64,000 nucleotides of DNA from Rhodobacteraceae bacterium WFHF2C18 (GTDB lineage Bacteria > Pseudomonadota > Alphaproteobacteria > Rhodobacterales > Rhodobacteraceae). Both the position numbers and the translations under genes were made by a program. Of this stretch, positions 33,855 through 42,981 are shown in pieces. How positions within the stretch are numbered: the first letter of the stretch is position 1; each line of letters starts with the position of its first letter. The stretch covers positions 1 through 64,000 of the forward strand of contig NHTQ01000006.1 of NCBI GenBank assembly GCA_002166865.1, read 5' to 3'. Below the pieces are notes generated by a model that searched no databases, was not told where the DNA came from, and saw only the letters and a list, made by a program, of their open reading frames with translations.

Positions 33855-34481
33855 ATGGTACAGAAGCTCGACTACCTCAAGGAAACCCCGTCGCAGACGG
33901 CCGGCCCCTACGTGCACATCGGCCTCGCCCCGGGGGCGGCGGGGTTCTCCATATTCGAACGCGAACTGGGCTGGGATATCGCCGGCCCCAACGCGGCCGG
34001 CGACCGGATCCGGGTCGAAGGGATTGTGCGCGATGCCACGGGCGCGCCGGTCAAGGACGTGCTTCTGGAAATCTGGCAGGCCAACGCGGCCGGGCGCTAC
34101 GCCCACCCCGAGGATCCCTCCGGCGGCGCCGTGGAGGAAGGTTTTCGCGGCTGGGGCCGGGTGATCTCGGACTTCGACACCGGCCTGTGGTCCGTCGAGA
34201 CCGTGAAGCCGGGCCCGGTGCCCGGCCGCGCGGGGGCGTTGCAGGCGCCGCATCTCAACCTGTGGATCGTGGCGCGCGGCATCAACATCGGGCTGAACAC
34301 GCGGATGTATTTCGCCGACGAGGCCGAGGCGAACGAAACCGACCCGGTGCTGCGCATGATCGAACAGGCGCACCGCCGCGAAACCCTGATCGCCCCGCGC
34401 GAAGAGAGCGAAACCGGCCCCGTCTACCGCTTCGACATCCGCCTGCAGGGCGCGGACGAAACCGTCTTCTTCGATATCTGA
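33855..34481 (+). CDS. pcaG: Protocatechuate 3,4-dioxygenase, alpha subunit
   Basis: A 208-residue alpha subunit, paralogous to pcaH: LKETPSQTAGPYVHIGLAPG, EIWQANAAGRYAHPED, and APHLNLWIVARGINIG where the beta subunit has HIH. It lacks the iron-binding His pair, as expected, but completes the active-site pocket. It ends the pcaCHG unit, and a hairpin follows. Confidence 0.93.
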   Translation: MVQKLDYLKETPSQTAGPYVHIGLAPGAAGFSIFERELGWDIAGPNAAGDRIRVEGIVRDATGAPVKDVLLEIWQANAAGRYAHPEDPSGGAVEEGFRGWGRVISDFDTGLWSVETVKPGPVPGRAGALQAPHLNLWIVARGINIGLNTRMYFADEAEANETDPVLRMIEQAHRRETLIAPREESETGPVYRFDIRLQGADETVFFDI

Positions 34482-34508
34482 ACCGGGCCGCCGCGGGCGC
34501 GGCGAGAG

Positions 34509-34530
34509 GTCCCGGCGCGGGGGCCGGGAC
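34509..34530 (+). terminator. Hairpin after pcaG
   Basis: A perfect 8-bp stem GTCCCGGC-GCGGGG-GCCGGGAC starts 28 nt after the pcaG stop. No U-tract is seen. Confidence 0.45.
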
Positions 34531-34564
34531 GGGCCTCAATCCGTGATCCGGCGCTTCGCCCACC

Positions 34565-34697
34565 CGCGCGCAGGGCCGTCGCGTCGCTGACCAGCGCCAC
34601 CTTCTCGACCCTCGTGCGATGATCGCGAATGAAGGACACGTGCCGCATCAGCGCCTCGAAATTCTTCCCAACCGGGATGGGACTCGGTGTGGATCAT
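34565..34697 (-). pseudogene. Remnant of a SpoIIAA-like (STAS/SEC14-type) protein gene
   Basis: On the minus strand, a frame starting at 34697 reads HPGWEEF, and a second frame reads EALMRHVSFIRDHRTRVEKVALVSDA. Joined by a one-base shift, the two match the middle of small SpoIIAA-like proteins (about 120 residues). The N-terminus, the C-terminus and the reading frame are all lost. It lies just after the regulator gene at 34694, overlapping its last codons. Confidence 0.5.
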
Positions 34698-35710
34698 GCG
34701 GACCTCCGCGCATCGGGTGCCTCGTCGGGGAACGCGCGCCCGCGCGGCGCGGTTCCGCGGCGCAGATCCCTGGGCGTCGCCCCGTAGTGGCGCCGGATCG
34801 CGCGGGTCAGGGCGGCCGGCGATTCATAGCCGCAGCGTACCGCGACCTCGGCCAGGGACAGGCTGCCGCCCTCGAGCAGTTTGCGCGCCGCGGCCAGCCG
34901 CAGGTGCCGGTACACCGTGCCGGGCGGCGCGCCAAGCCGGGCCTGCACGCGCCGGCCCAGGGTGCGAGGCTGGCAGGAAAGGCGCGCCGCCAGGGCGGAC
35001 AGCGACAGCGGCCGCTCGATGTTGTCGCGCATCAGCGCGAGCGCGCGGCGCACCAGCGGGTCGGTCACGGCCTGGCCTTCGCGGTTCTGGCCGACCGGCG
35101 GGTCGCCGTGAATGAACAGGGCCTCGACGTCCAGCCGCGCCGACAACCCGAGGTGATCCGCGATCAGCCCCAGGGTCAGGTCCAGGGCCGACATCGCGCC
35201 GGCGCAGGTCATGAAGGCGCCGTCACGCAGCACGCGGGCCTGCTCGACCCGGATATCGAGGAAGGCTTCGGTGAACGCGTCCAGCAGGTCCCAGTGCACC
35301 GTGGCGCGCCGCCCCTGGAGCAGCCCGGCCGAGGCCAGCAGCCAGGGCCCGGCATCCAGCCCAACGACCACCCCGGCCTGTTGCGCGGCGCCGCGCAGCG
35401 CGCGGCGATTGGCCGGGCTGTCGTGGCGCTCGTGCTCGTAGCTGGAAAGAACGAACAGGTAATCGCAGCTTTCCAGCTCGGCCAGGGGGCGGTGCGGCAC
35501 CACCTGCAGGCCGCTGGAACTCAGCACCGGGGCGCCGTCGGGGGTCAGGATCTCCCATTCGAAGGCGCGCCGGCCCGTCTGCGTGTTGGCCGCGCGCAGC
35601 GGCTCAAGGCAGTTGGCCAGGCACAGGTTCGAGAACCGGTCGAACAGAAGAAAGGCGATCCGCGTGGGCGCCGCCGGGGGATTTGTCCATTCCTGCATGT
35701 TGATTGTCAT
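34694..35710 (-). CDS. GlxA/CdhR-type AraC-family regulator of carnitine catabolism
   Basis: A 338-residue regulator. A DJ-1/PfpI-like domain (about 15-190: RIAFLLFDRFSNLCLANCLEPLRAAN, CDYLFVLSSY) is followed by a two-helix-turn-helix AraC domain (about 220-320: SLSALAARLSCQPRTLGRR, SLAEVAVRCGYESPAALTRAIRRHYG). It is divergent from the carnitine genes with 64 bp between starts, and a perfect palindrome lies in the gap. CdhR of Pseudomonas has this architecture and activates carnitine dehydrogenase, so the same role is inferred here. Confidence 0.85.
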   Translation of the reverse strand: MTINMQEWTNPPAAPTRIAFLLFDRFSNLCLANCLEPLRAANTQTGRRAFEWEILTPDGAPVLSSSGLQVVPHRPLAELESCDYLFVLSSYEHERHDSPANRRALRGAAQQAGVVVGLDAGPWLLASAGLLQGRRATVHWDLLDAFTEAFLDIRVEQARVLRDGAFMTCAGAMSALDLTLGLIADHLGLSARLDVEALFIHGDPPVGQNREGQAVTDPLVRRALALMRDNIERPLSLSALAARLSCQPRTLGRRVQARLGAPPGTVYRHLRLAAARKLLEGGSLSLAEVAVRCGYESPAALTRAIRRHYGATPRDLRRGTAPRGRAFPDEAPDARRSA

Positions 35711-35738
35711 TTAGTGCAAACTCTTCCCGCTGGCCAGC

Positions 35739-35752
35739 GCTTAGATCTAAGC
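35739..35752. promoter_or_regulatory. Perfect palindrome in the regulator/carnitine divergent promoter
   Basis: GCTTAGATCTAAGC is a perfect 14-bp palindrome, 22 bp before the 3-keto acid cleavage enzyme start and 28 bp from the regulator start. It is AT-richer than its surroundings. Position suggests an operator for the divergent CdhR-like protein or for a repressor. Confidence 0.45.
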
Positions 35753-35774
35753 CTTGAAACGAATGGAGGACAGC

Positions 35775-36686
35775 ATGCCACTCGCCATGAACCGCGAGGT
35801 TTTCATCACCTGCGCCGTGACCGGATCGGGCGGCACCCAGGACCGCAGCCCGCACGTGCCCCGCAGCCCCGAAGAAATCGCCGACAGCGCCATCGCCGCC
35901 GCCAAGGCGGGCGCGGCCATCGTGCATTGCCACGTCCGCGACCCCGAAACCGGCGCTCCGTCGCGGGACGTCGGCCTTTTCCGCGAGGTCACGCAGCGCA
36001 TCCGCGACGCCGACACCGACGTGGTGCTCAACCTCACCGCCGGCATGGGCGGCGACATCACTTTCGGCGGGGTCGAAGCCCCCCTGCCCGTCGACGCGGC
36101 CGGCACCGACATGATCGGCGCGACCGAGCGGGTGGCCCATGTCGCCGAATGCCTGCCCGAGATCTGCACGCTGGACTGCGGCACCATGAACTTCGCCGAG
36201 GCCGATTACGTCATGACCAACACGCCCGGCATGCTGCAGGCCATGGGCCGGATGATGACCGACCTCGGCGTCAAGCCCGAGATCGAGGCCTTCGACACCG
36301 GCCATCTCTGGTACGCCAAGCAGCTGGTGGCCGACGGCATCCTGGAGCCCGACGCGCTGGTGCAGCTTTGCATGGGCGTGCCCTGGGGCGCGCCGGACGA
36401 TCTGAACACCTTCATGGCGATGGTGAACAACATCCCCGATGACTGGACCTTCTCGGCCTTCGGCCTTGGGCGCAACCAGATGCCCTATGTCGCGGCCAGC
36501 GTTCTGGCCGGTGGCAACGTGCGCGTGGGGCTGGAGGACAACCTGATGCTGGACAAGGGCGTGCTGGCGCAGAACTGGCAGCTTGTCGAACGTGCGGTCG
36601 GCATCGTCGAGAACCTGGGCGCCCGCGTGATCGGCCCCGAGCAGGTGCGCGAGAAACTGCGCCTGACCAAACGCGCCCCCGCCTAG
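35775..36686 (+). CDS. 3-keto-5-(trimethylammonio)-acid cleavage enzyme (BKACE, dehydrocarnitine type)
   Basis: A 303-residue TIM-barrel BKACE (DUF849) enzyme. The zinc-binding HCHVRDPETG motif and the ITCAVTGSGGT start are present. The family condenses a beta-keto acid with acetyl-CoA to give acetoacetate and a shorter acyl-CoA; in a carnitine cluster the substrate is dehydrocarnitine and the product betainyl-CoA. I chose the ATG at 35775, which has GGAGG 5 nt upstream; an ATG at 35754 is also in frame. First gene of the catabolic operon. Confidence 0.85.
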   Translation: MPLAMNREVFITCAVTGSGGTQDRSPHVPRSPEEIADSAIAAAKAGAAIVHCHVRDPETGAPSRDVGLFREVTQRIRDADTDVVLNLTAGMGGDITFGGVEAPLPVDAAGTDMIGATERVAHVAECLPEICTLDCGTMNFAEADYVMTNTPGMLQAMGRMMTDLGVKPEIEAFDTGHLWYAKQLVADGILEPDALVQLCMGVPWGAPDDLNTFMAMVNNIPDDWTFSAFGLGRNQMPYVAASVLAGGNVRVGLEDNLMLDKGVLAQNWQLVERAVGIVENLGARVIGPEQVREKLRLTKRAPA

Positions 36687-36726
36687 GCGCGACCGGGCAA
36701 GGCACAAGCATTCGGGAGAAACGGCC

Positions 36727-37494
36727 ATGAGCGGGCAGCGGGTTGTGATAACCGGCGGCGCCTCGGGGATCGGTCTGGCCCTGGCGCACCGTTTTGCCGG
36801 GCGCGGCGATCGCGTGGCGCTTTGCGATGCGGACGCCGACGCGGTGCGCGGCGCCAAGGCGGACCTGCCCGCGGCCATCGCGGAAACCGCCGATGTCACG
36901 GACCCCGCGCAGATCGGGGCCTTCCTCGCCGGGGTCGAGGACGCGTGGGGCGGTGCCGACGTGGTCTGCGCCAACGCGGGCACCGGCGGCCCGGCTGGCC
37001 GGATCGAGGATCTCGACTTCGACGACTGGCGCGCCTGCCTGGACGTGAACCTCGACGGCGCCTTCCTGACATGCCGCTGGGCGGCGCGGGTGATGCGGGC
37101 CCAGCGGTCGGGCGCGATCATCCTGACGGCCTCCACCTCCGGGCTGCACGGCGTGCCCCACCGCAGCCCCTACGTCGCGGCGAAATGGGGGCTGGTGGGG
37201 CTGACCAAGACGCTGGCGATGGAACTCGGCCCCGCGGGCGTGCGGGTGAACGCCCTGGCCCCCGGCGCCGTCGAAGGGGCGCGGATGGAACGCGTCCTGG
37301 CGATGGAGGCCGAGGCCGGCGGCACGACGCTGGAGTCCGTGCGCGCGCAATACGTGAACGGCACGAGCCTGCGCAGCTGGGTGACGGCAGAGGACGTGGC
37401 CGAGATGGCGCTGTTCCTCGCCTCGCCGGCGGCGAGCAAGATTTCCGGCCAGGTGATGGCCGTGGACGGACACACGGAGACGATGACACCATGA
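36727..37494 (+). CDS. SDR-family oxidoreductase in the carnitine cluster
   Basis: A 255-residue classical SDR: TGGASGIGLA, ANAG, a catalytic Ser in TASTS, and Tyr and Lys in YVAAK. It sits between the cleavage enzyme and carnitine dehydrogenase and overlaps the latter by 4 nt. Its role is not obvious, because carnitine oxidation is already covered by the next gene. It may act on trimethylaminobutyraldehyde-level or side intermediates. Confidence 0.8.
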   Translation: MSGQRVVITGGASGIGLALAHRFAGRGDRVALCDADADAVRGAKADLPAAIAETADVTDPAQIGAFLAGVEDAWGGADVVCANAGTGGPAGRIEDLDFDDWRACLDVNLDGAFLTCRWAARVMRAQRSGAIILTASTSGLHGVPHRSPYVAAKWGLVGLTKTLAMELGPAGVRVNALAPGAVEGARMERVLAMEAEAGGTTLESVRAQYVNGTSLRSWVTAEDVAEMALFLASPAASKISGQVMAVDGHTETMTP

Positions 37495-38900
37495 CAAAAA
37501 CGGCAGCCATCATCGGCGGCGGCGTGATCGGCGGCGGATGGGCCGCGCGGTTTCTGCTCAACGGCTGGGACGTGCGGGTCTACGACCCCGACGAGGAAGC
37601 CGAGCGCAAGATCGGCGAGGTTCTCGACAATGCCCGGCGGGCATTGCCCATGCTTTATGACTGTGCCATGCCGCCCGAGGGCACGCTGACCTTCTGCGGC
37701 AGCATCGCCCAGGCGGTCGACGGCGCCGCCTTCATCCAGGAAAGCGTGCCCGAACGGCTGGACATCAAGCACGCCGTCTTCGCCGAGATCCAGGCGGCCT
37801 GTGACCCAGAGGCGGTCATCGGGTCCTCGACCAGCGGCTACAAGCCCTCCGAACTTCAGCAGGGCGCGCGCGATCCCGGCCAGATCATGGTCGCGCATCC
37901 CTTCAACCCCGTCTACCTGCTGCCGTTGATCGAGGTGGTTCCCTCCGCCGAAACCGCGCAGGCGGCGGTCGCGCGTGCCTCGCACATGATGGCCGAGGTG
38001 GGCCTGCACCCCCTGCGGCTGCACCGCGAGATCGACGCGCATATCGCCGACCGCCTGATGGAGGCGGTCTGGCGAGAGGGTCTGTGGCTCGTGCACGACG
38101 ACGTGGCCACCACCGAGGAGATCGACAACGCGATCCGCTACGGTTTTGGCCTGCGGTGGGGCCAGATGGGCCTGTTCGAGACTTTCCGCATCGCCGGGGG
38201 CGAGGCCGGCATGCGCCACTTCATCGGCCAGTTCGGGCCGGCCCTGAAGTGGCCCTGGACCAAGCTGATGGACGTGCCGGACCTGACCGATGATCTGGTC
38301 GAGAAGATCGCCAGCCAGTCCGACGCGCAGTCGGGCCATCTCAGCATCCGGGCGCTGGAGCGCAAGCGCGACAACAACCTCATCGCCATGATGCGCGCGC
38401 TCAAGCAGCAGGGCAACGCCGCGGGCCGGCTGATCCTCGAACACCAGAAGCGGCTGGCCCCGCAAAGCGTCGAGGCCGCGCCGCTGGTGACGCAGGCCCG
38501 CGTGATCCCCGTGGACTGGACCGACATGAACGGCCACATGAACGAGGGCCGTTACGGGCAGATCTTCTCGGACGCGGCCGAGGTCGTGATGGCCCATGTG
38601 GGCGCCGATGACGACTACGTCGCGTCCGGCATGAGCTATTTCACCGTGGAAACGGATATCAAGTACCTCGCCGAGACCCACGCCGGCGAGCGGGTCGAGG
38701 TGGTCACCTGGGTCACCGAGGGCCGCGGCAAGAAGCTGCGCTGCTTCCACGAGATGCGCCGCGCCACCGACGGCGAGGTGATGGCGACCTGCGATCAGTT
38801 GATGCTGCACGTCAGCCTTGAGACCCGCCGCACCTGCGAACCGCCCGCCCCTGTCCTCGACCGGGTCGCGGCACTGGCCAAACTGCACCAGGAGGCATGA
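37491..38900 (+). CDS. L-carnitine dehydrogenase fused to betainyl-CoA thioesterase
   Basis: A 469-residue fusion. Residues 1-320 are a 3-hydroxyacyl-CoA-dehydrogenase-like carnitine dehydrogenase (NAD motif GGGVIGGGWAARF; GSSTSGYKPSEL; MVAHPFNPVYLLPL with the catalytic His). Residues about 335-469 are a hot-dog thioesterase (DWTDMNGHMNEGRYGQIF). In Pseudomonas these are separate CdhA and CdhC; the fusion is known in alphaproteobacteria. The first domain makes 3-dehydrocarnitine, and the second releases glycine betaine from betainyl-CoA made by the cleavage enzyme. Confidence 0.9.
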   Translation: MTKTAAIIGGGVIGGGWAARFLLNGWDVRVYDPDEEAERKIGEVLDNARRALPMLYDCAMPPEGTLTFCGSIAQAVDGAAFIQESVPERLDIKHAVFAEIQAACDPEAVIGSSTSGYKPSELQQGARDPGQIMVAHPFNPVYLLPLIEVVPSAETAQAAVARASHMMAEVGLHPLRLHREIDAHIADRLMEAVWREGLWLVHDDVATTEEIDNAIRYGFGLRWGQMGLFETFRIAGGEAGMRHFIGQFGPALKWPWTKLMDVPDLTDDLVEKIASQSDAQSGHLSIRALERKRDNNLIAMMRALKQQGNAAGRLILEHQKRLAPQSVEAAPLVTQARVIPVDWTDMNGHMNEGRYGQIFSDAAEVVMAHVGADDDYVASGMSYFTVETDIKYLAETHAGERVEVVTWVTEGRGKKLRCFHEMRRATDGEVMATCDQLMLHVSLETRRTCEPPAPVLDRVAALAKLHQEA

Positions 38901-40063
38901 CAATGCATTTCGGACTGACAGACGAGCAGGAGATGATCGTCTCGACCGTGCGCAGCTTCGTCGAGAACGAGATCTACCCCCACGAGGCGCAGGTCGAGCG
39001 CACCGGAGAGGTGCCCCCAGACGTGGCCGAAGAGATCAAGCGCAAGACGATCGATCTGGGCTTCTACGCCTGCAACTTCCCCGAGGAGGTCGGCGGCGCA
39101 GGACTGAGCCACCTGGAATTCGCCCTGGTCGAGCGCGAACTGGGCCGCGGCTCGATGGCGCTGACGCATTTCTTCGGGCGGCCCCAGAACATCCTGATGG
39201 CCTGCGAAGGCGACCAGCGCGAGCAATACCTGCTGCCCGCGGTGCGCGGCGAGAAGATGGATGCGCTGGCCATGACCGAACCCGACGCCGGATCGGACGT
39301 GCGCGGCATGAAGTGCTTCGCCCGTCGCGACGGCGGCGACTGGATCATCAACGGCACCAAGCACTTCATCTCGGGGGCCGATCACGCCGATTTCTTCATC
39401 GTCTTCATCGCCACCGGCGAGGACCAGACCGACAAGGGCCCGAAGAAGCGCATCACGGCCTTCCTGGTGGATCGCGGCACCCCCGGTTTCGAGGTGCGCG
39501 AGGGCTACAACTCGGTTTCCCACAAGGGATACAAGAACTGCATTCTCAGCTTCGACGACTGCCGCCTGCCCGACGCGCAGGTGCTGGGCGAGGTCGACGG
39601 CGGCTTCGCGGTGATGAACGAATGGCTCTACGCCACGCGGATCACCGTGGCCACCATGAGCGTGGGCCGCGCGCGCCGGTGCTTCGACTGGGCGCTCCAG
39701 CACGCGGCCGAGCGCACCCAGTTCGGCCAGCCCATCGGCAAGTTCCAGGGCGTCAGCTTCCAGATCGCCGACATGATCACCGAGATCGACGCGGCCGACT
39801 GGATGACGCTGGCCTCGGCCTGGCGCCTGGACGAGGGGTTGCCCGCCAACCGCGAGATCGCCAGCGCCAAACTCTACGCCACCGAGATGCTGGCGCGGGT
39901 CACTGACGCCACGCTCCAGGTCTATGGCGGCATGGGACTGATGGACGACTTCCCCATCGAGCGGTTCTGGCGCGACGCGCGGGTGGAACGCATCTGGGAC
40001 GGCACGTCCGAGATCCAGCGCCATATCATCAGCCGCGAATTGCTGCGGCCGCTCGGCGCCTAG
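38897..40063 (+). CDS. Acyl-CoA dehydrogenase (probable gamma-butyrobetainyl/crotonobetainyl-CoA enzyme)
   Basis: A 388-residue FAD acyl-CoA dehydrogenase with DALAMTEPDAGSDVRGM, the flavin contact VYGGMGLMDDFPIERFWRD and the C-terminal ERIWDGTSEIQRHIISREL. The ATG overlaps the preceding stop, and a GGAGG site lies within that gene. By context it oxidises gamma-butyrobetainyl-CoA to crotonobetainyl-CoA, the step of CaiA-like enzymes run in the catabolic direction. Confidence 0.85.
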   Translation: MTMHFGLTDEQEMIVSTVRSFVENEIYPHEAQVERTGEVPPDVAEEIKRKTIDLGFYACNFPEEVGGAGLSHLEFALVERELGRGSMALTHFFGRPQNILMACEGDQREQYLLPAVRGEKMDALAMTEPDAGSDVRGMKCFARRDGGDWIINGTKHFISGADHADFFIVFIATGEDQTDKGPKKRITAFLVDRGTPGFEVREGYNSVSHKGYKNCILSFDDCRLPDAQVLGEVDGGFAVMNEWLYATRITVATMSVGRARRCFDWALQHAAERTQFGQPIGKFQGVSFQIADMITEIDAADWMTLASAWRLDEGLPANREIASAKLYATEMLARVTDATLQVYGGMGLMDDFPIERFWRDARVERIWDGTSEIQRHIISRELLRPLGA

Positions 40064-40110
40064 ACCCGCGCCGCCGAAATCCACACCCCCCGCAAGCGAG
40101 AAGGAACACG

Positions 40111-42180
40111 ATGGCGCCCCGAGACGACAACACTCAGGTCCCGCACCGCCTTGACCGCCTGTTCCGGCCGCGGACGATCGCCGTGGTCGGCGGCGGCGCC
40201 TGGTGCGCTTCGGTGATCGAGCAATGCGCCAAGATGGGGTTCGCGGGATCCGTCTGGCCCGTACACCCCAAGCGTACAGAGGTGGCCGGCACGCCCGCCT
40301 ACCCCACGCTCGATGACCTGCCGGGCGTACCGGATGCCACCTTCATCGGCGTCAACCGCCACGCCACGGTCGAGATCGTCCGGAAACTCGGCCGCATGGG
40401 CGCCGGCGGCGCGGTCTGTTTCGCCAGCGGTTTCCGCGAGGCCCAGGGCGAGACCGGAGACGGCGACAGCCTGCAGGCCGCGCTTCTGGAGGCCGCGGGC
40501 TCGATGCCCATCGTGGGGCCCAACTGCTATGGCTTCATCAATTACCTCGATGGTGCACTGCTTTGGCCCGACCAGCACGGCGCAGAGCGCTGCGCGCAGG
40601 GCGCGGCCATCCTGACGCAAAGCTCCAACATGGCGATCAACCTGACCATGCAGGCCCGGGGCCTGCCGCTGGCCTATGTCGCCACGGCGGGCAACCAGGC
40701 CCAGGTGGGCCTGGCCGAAATGGGCCGCGCGCTGCTGGCGGATCCGCGCGTGACCTGCCTGGGGCTGCACGTGGAGGGCGTGGGCGACCTGCGGGCCTTC
40801 GAGACCCTGGCCACCGAGGCGCGGGTGGCGGGCAAGACCGTCGTCGCGCTCAAGGCCGGGCGATCCGCGCAGGCGCAGGCGGCGGCGGTGTCGCATACCG
40901 CCTCGCTCACGGGCAGCGACGCGGGCGCGCGGGCCCTCCTGCGGCGGCTGGGGATCGCCCAGGTCGAATCCCTGCCCGCCCTGGTGGAAATCCTGAAGCT
41001 CTTGCACTTCGCCGGGCCGCTGCCGTCGAATCGCATCGCCTCGATGTCCTGTTCGGGCGGCGAGGCCAGCCTGATGGCCGATAGCGCCCTCGGCCGGGAC
41101 GTGTCGCTGCCGGCGCTCGGCGAACGGCAGACGGATGATCTGCGCGCGGCGCTCGGCCCGATGGTGGCCCTGGCCAACCCCTTGGACTACCACACTTTCA
41201 TCTGGAACTACGTACCGGCCATGGCGCAATGCTTCACGGCCATGATGCGCGGCGATGTCGCCATCGGGTGCCTGGTGGTGGACTTTCCCCGGCCCGACAG
41301 GTGCGACCTGTCGGCCTGGGACTGCGTGATAACGGCCGCGGCGCAGGCCGCGGAGGCCACCGGAAAGCCGCTGGCGCTGGTCGCCACCCTGCCCGAGGCC
41401 CTGCCAGAACCGATCGCCCGGCGCTGCACCGACGCCGGGCTGATCCCGCTGGCAGGGCTCGACGACGCCCTGACCGCCATCGAGGCCGCCGCCTGGCTGG
41501 GCCGGCACCGTCCCGCGCCGGCGCCGCTGTTGCAGCCCGGCACACCACGGGCGCCCCGCACGCTCAGCGAGGCGGAGGCCAAGGCGGCCCTGTCGCGCCA
41601 CGGCGTTCCCGTGCCGCGCGCCATGCGCGCCGAGACCAGCGCCGCCCTGGCCGAAACGGCACGCGCGATCGGCCCGCCGCTGGTGATCAAGGCCGAGGGG
41701 CTGGCCCACAAGACCGAGGCCGGCGGCGTGGCCTTCGACCGGGACGGCAGCGGCGCGGCGGTGCAGGCGGCCTTGACCATGCCCTGCGAGAGCTGGCTGG
41801 TCGAAGAGATGATCGACGGCGCGGTGGCCGAACTGCTGGTCGGGGTCCTGCGCGATCCCGCGCATGGCTTCGTGCTGACGCTGGGGGCCGGCGGCACCCT
41901 GACCGAGATCCTGGATGACAGCGTTTCGCTCTTGCTGCCCGCGACGGAGGAGGAGATCCGCGATAGCCTGTCGCGCCTGCGGATTTCCCGGGTGCTGCAA
42001 GGCTACCGCGGCAAGCCGGGCGTGGACCTGCAGGCCGTTGCCGCCGCCGTCCGCGCCGTGCAGGATTTCGTGACGGCCAATGCCGGCCGGCTGGAAGAAG
42101 TGGAAATCAACCCGCTCATCTGCACGCCCACGCGGGCCGTGGCGGCGGATGCGCTGATAAGGATCGGAGAGGCGCAATGA
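40111..42180 (+). CDS. ADP-forming acyl-CoA synthetase (probable betaine-acid:CoA ligase)
   Basis: A 689-residue single-chain NDP-forming acyl-CoA synthetase. The N-terminal CoA-binding Rossmann domain is LFRPRTIAVVGGG, the phosphohistidine segment is VSHTASLTGSD, and the C-terminal ATP-grasp domain (about 475-689) includes VIKAEGLAHKTEAGGV and EVEINPL. It should activate gamma-butyrobetaine, crotonobetaine or carnitine with CoA and ATP, the job of the AMP-forming CaiC elsewhere. Substrate is inferred from context. It overlaps the next gene by 4 nt. Confidence 0.8.
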   Translation: MAPRDDNTQVPHRLDRLFRPRTIAVVGGGAWCASVIEQCAKMGFAGSVWPVHPKRTEVAGTPAYPTLDDLPGVPDATFIGVNRHATVEIVRKLGRMGAGGAVCFASGFREAQGETGDGDSLQAALLEAAGSMPIVGPNCYGFINYLDGALLWPDQHGAERCAQGAAILTQSSNMAINLTMQARGLPLAYVATAGNQAQVGLAEMGRALLADPRVTCLGLHVEGVGDLRAFETLATEARVAGKTVVALKAGRSAQAQAAAVSHTASLTGSDAGARALLRRLGIAQVESLPALVEILKLLHFAGPLPSNRIASMSCSGGEASLMADSALGRDVSLPALGERQTDDLRAALGPMVALANPLDYHTFIWNYVPAMAQCFTAMMRGDVAIGCLVVDFPRPDRCDLSAWDCVITAAAQAAEATGKPLALVATLPEALPEPIARRCTDAGLIPLAGLDDALTAIEAAAWLGRHRPAPAPLLQPGTPRAPRTLSEAEAKAALSRHGVPVPRAMRAETSAALAETARAIGPPLVIKAEGLAHKTEAGGVAFDRDGSGAAVQAALTMPCESWLVEEMIDGAVAELLVGVLRDPAHGFVLTLGAGGTLTEILDDSVSLLLPATEEEIRDSLSRLRISRVLQGYRGKPGVDLQAVAAAVRAVQDFVTANAGRLEEVEINPLICTPTRAVAADALIRIGEAQ

Positions 42181-42962
42181 CGGAAAGCCCCGTGAAGACC
42201 GAAAGACGCGGCCATGTGCTGGAAGTGACGCTCGACCGGCCGAAGGCCAACGCGATCGACCTGGAAACAAGCCGGATGATGGGCGAGGTGTTCAAGGACT
42301 TCCGGGACGATCCCGACCTGCGCATCGCGCTGCTGACCGGCGCGGGGGAGAAGTTCTTCTGCCCCGGGTGGGATCTGAAGGCCGCCGCGGAGGGCGACGC
42401 GGTTGACGGCGATTACGGCGTCGGCGGTTTCGGCGGGCTGCAGGAGATGCGCGCGATGAACAAGCCGGTGATCGCCGCGGTGAACGGCATCTGCTGCGGG
42501 GGGGGACTGGAGCTTGCGCTGTCGGCCGACATCATCCTGTCCGCCGACCACGCCCAGTTCGCCCTGCCCGAGATCCGCTCGGGCACGGTGGCGGACGCCG
42601 CCAGCGTCAAGCTGCCCAAGCGCATCCCCTACCACATCGCGATGGAAATGCTGCTGACCGGCCGCTGGATCGACGCCGAGGAGGCCGCCCGCTGGGGGTT
42701 GGTCAATCACGTCCACCCCGCCGGCACCCTGATGCATAAGGCCCGCGAGATGGCCGATCACCTGGCCTCGGGCCCGCCGCTCGTCTACGCGGCGATCAAG
42801 GAAATCGTGCGCGAGGCCGAGGCGATGACCTTCCAGGACGCGATGAACCGGATCACCAAGCGCCAGTTCGAAACGGTCGATATCCTCTACGACTCCGAGG
42901 ACCAGGAGGAAGGCGCCCGCGCCTTCGCCGAAAAGCGCGACCCTGTGTGGAAAGGCCGGTAG
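42177..42962 (+). CDS. Enoyl-CoA hydratase (carnitinyl-CoA dehydratase-like)
   Basis: A 261-residue crotonase-family protein with the oxyanion-hole regions FCPGWDLKAAAEGD and AVNGICCGGGLELAL. The catalytic acidic position is in LPEIRSGTVADAASVKLPKRIPYHIAMEMLLTGRWIDAEEA. It resembles CaiD and probably hydrates crotonobetainyl-CoA to carnitinyl-CoA, joining the butyrobetaine branch to carnitine dehydrogenase. Last gene of the operon. Confidence 0.85.
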   Translation: MTESPVKTERRGHVLEVTLDRPKANAIDLETSRMMGEVFKDFRDDPDLRIALLTGAGEKFFCPGWDLKAAAEGDAVDGDYGVGGFGGLQEMRAMNKPVIAAVNGICCGGGLELALSADIILSADHAQFALPEIRSGTVADAASVKLPKRIPYHIAMEMLLTGRWIDAEEAARWGLVNHVHPAGTLMHKAREMADHLASGPPLVYAAIKEIVREAEAMTFQDAMNRITKRQFETVDILYDSEDQEEGARAFAEKRDPVWKGR

Positions 42963-42981
42963 CGCGCGGGCCGCGGGCGTC

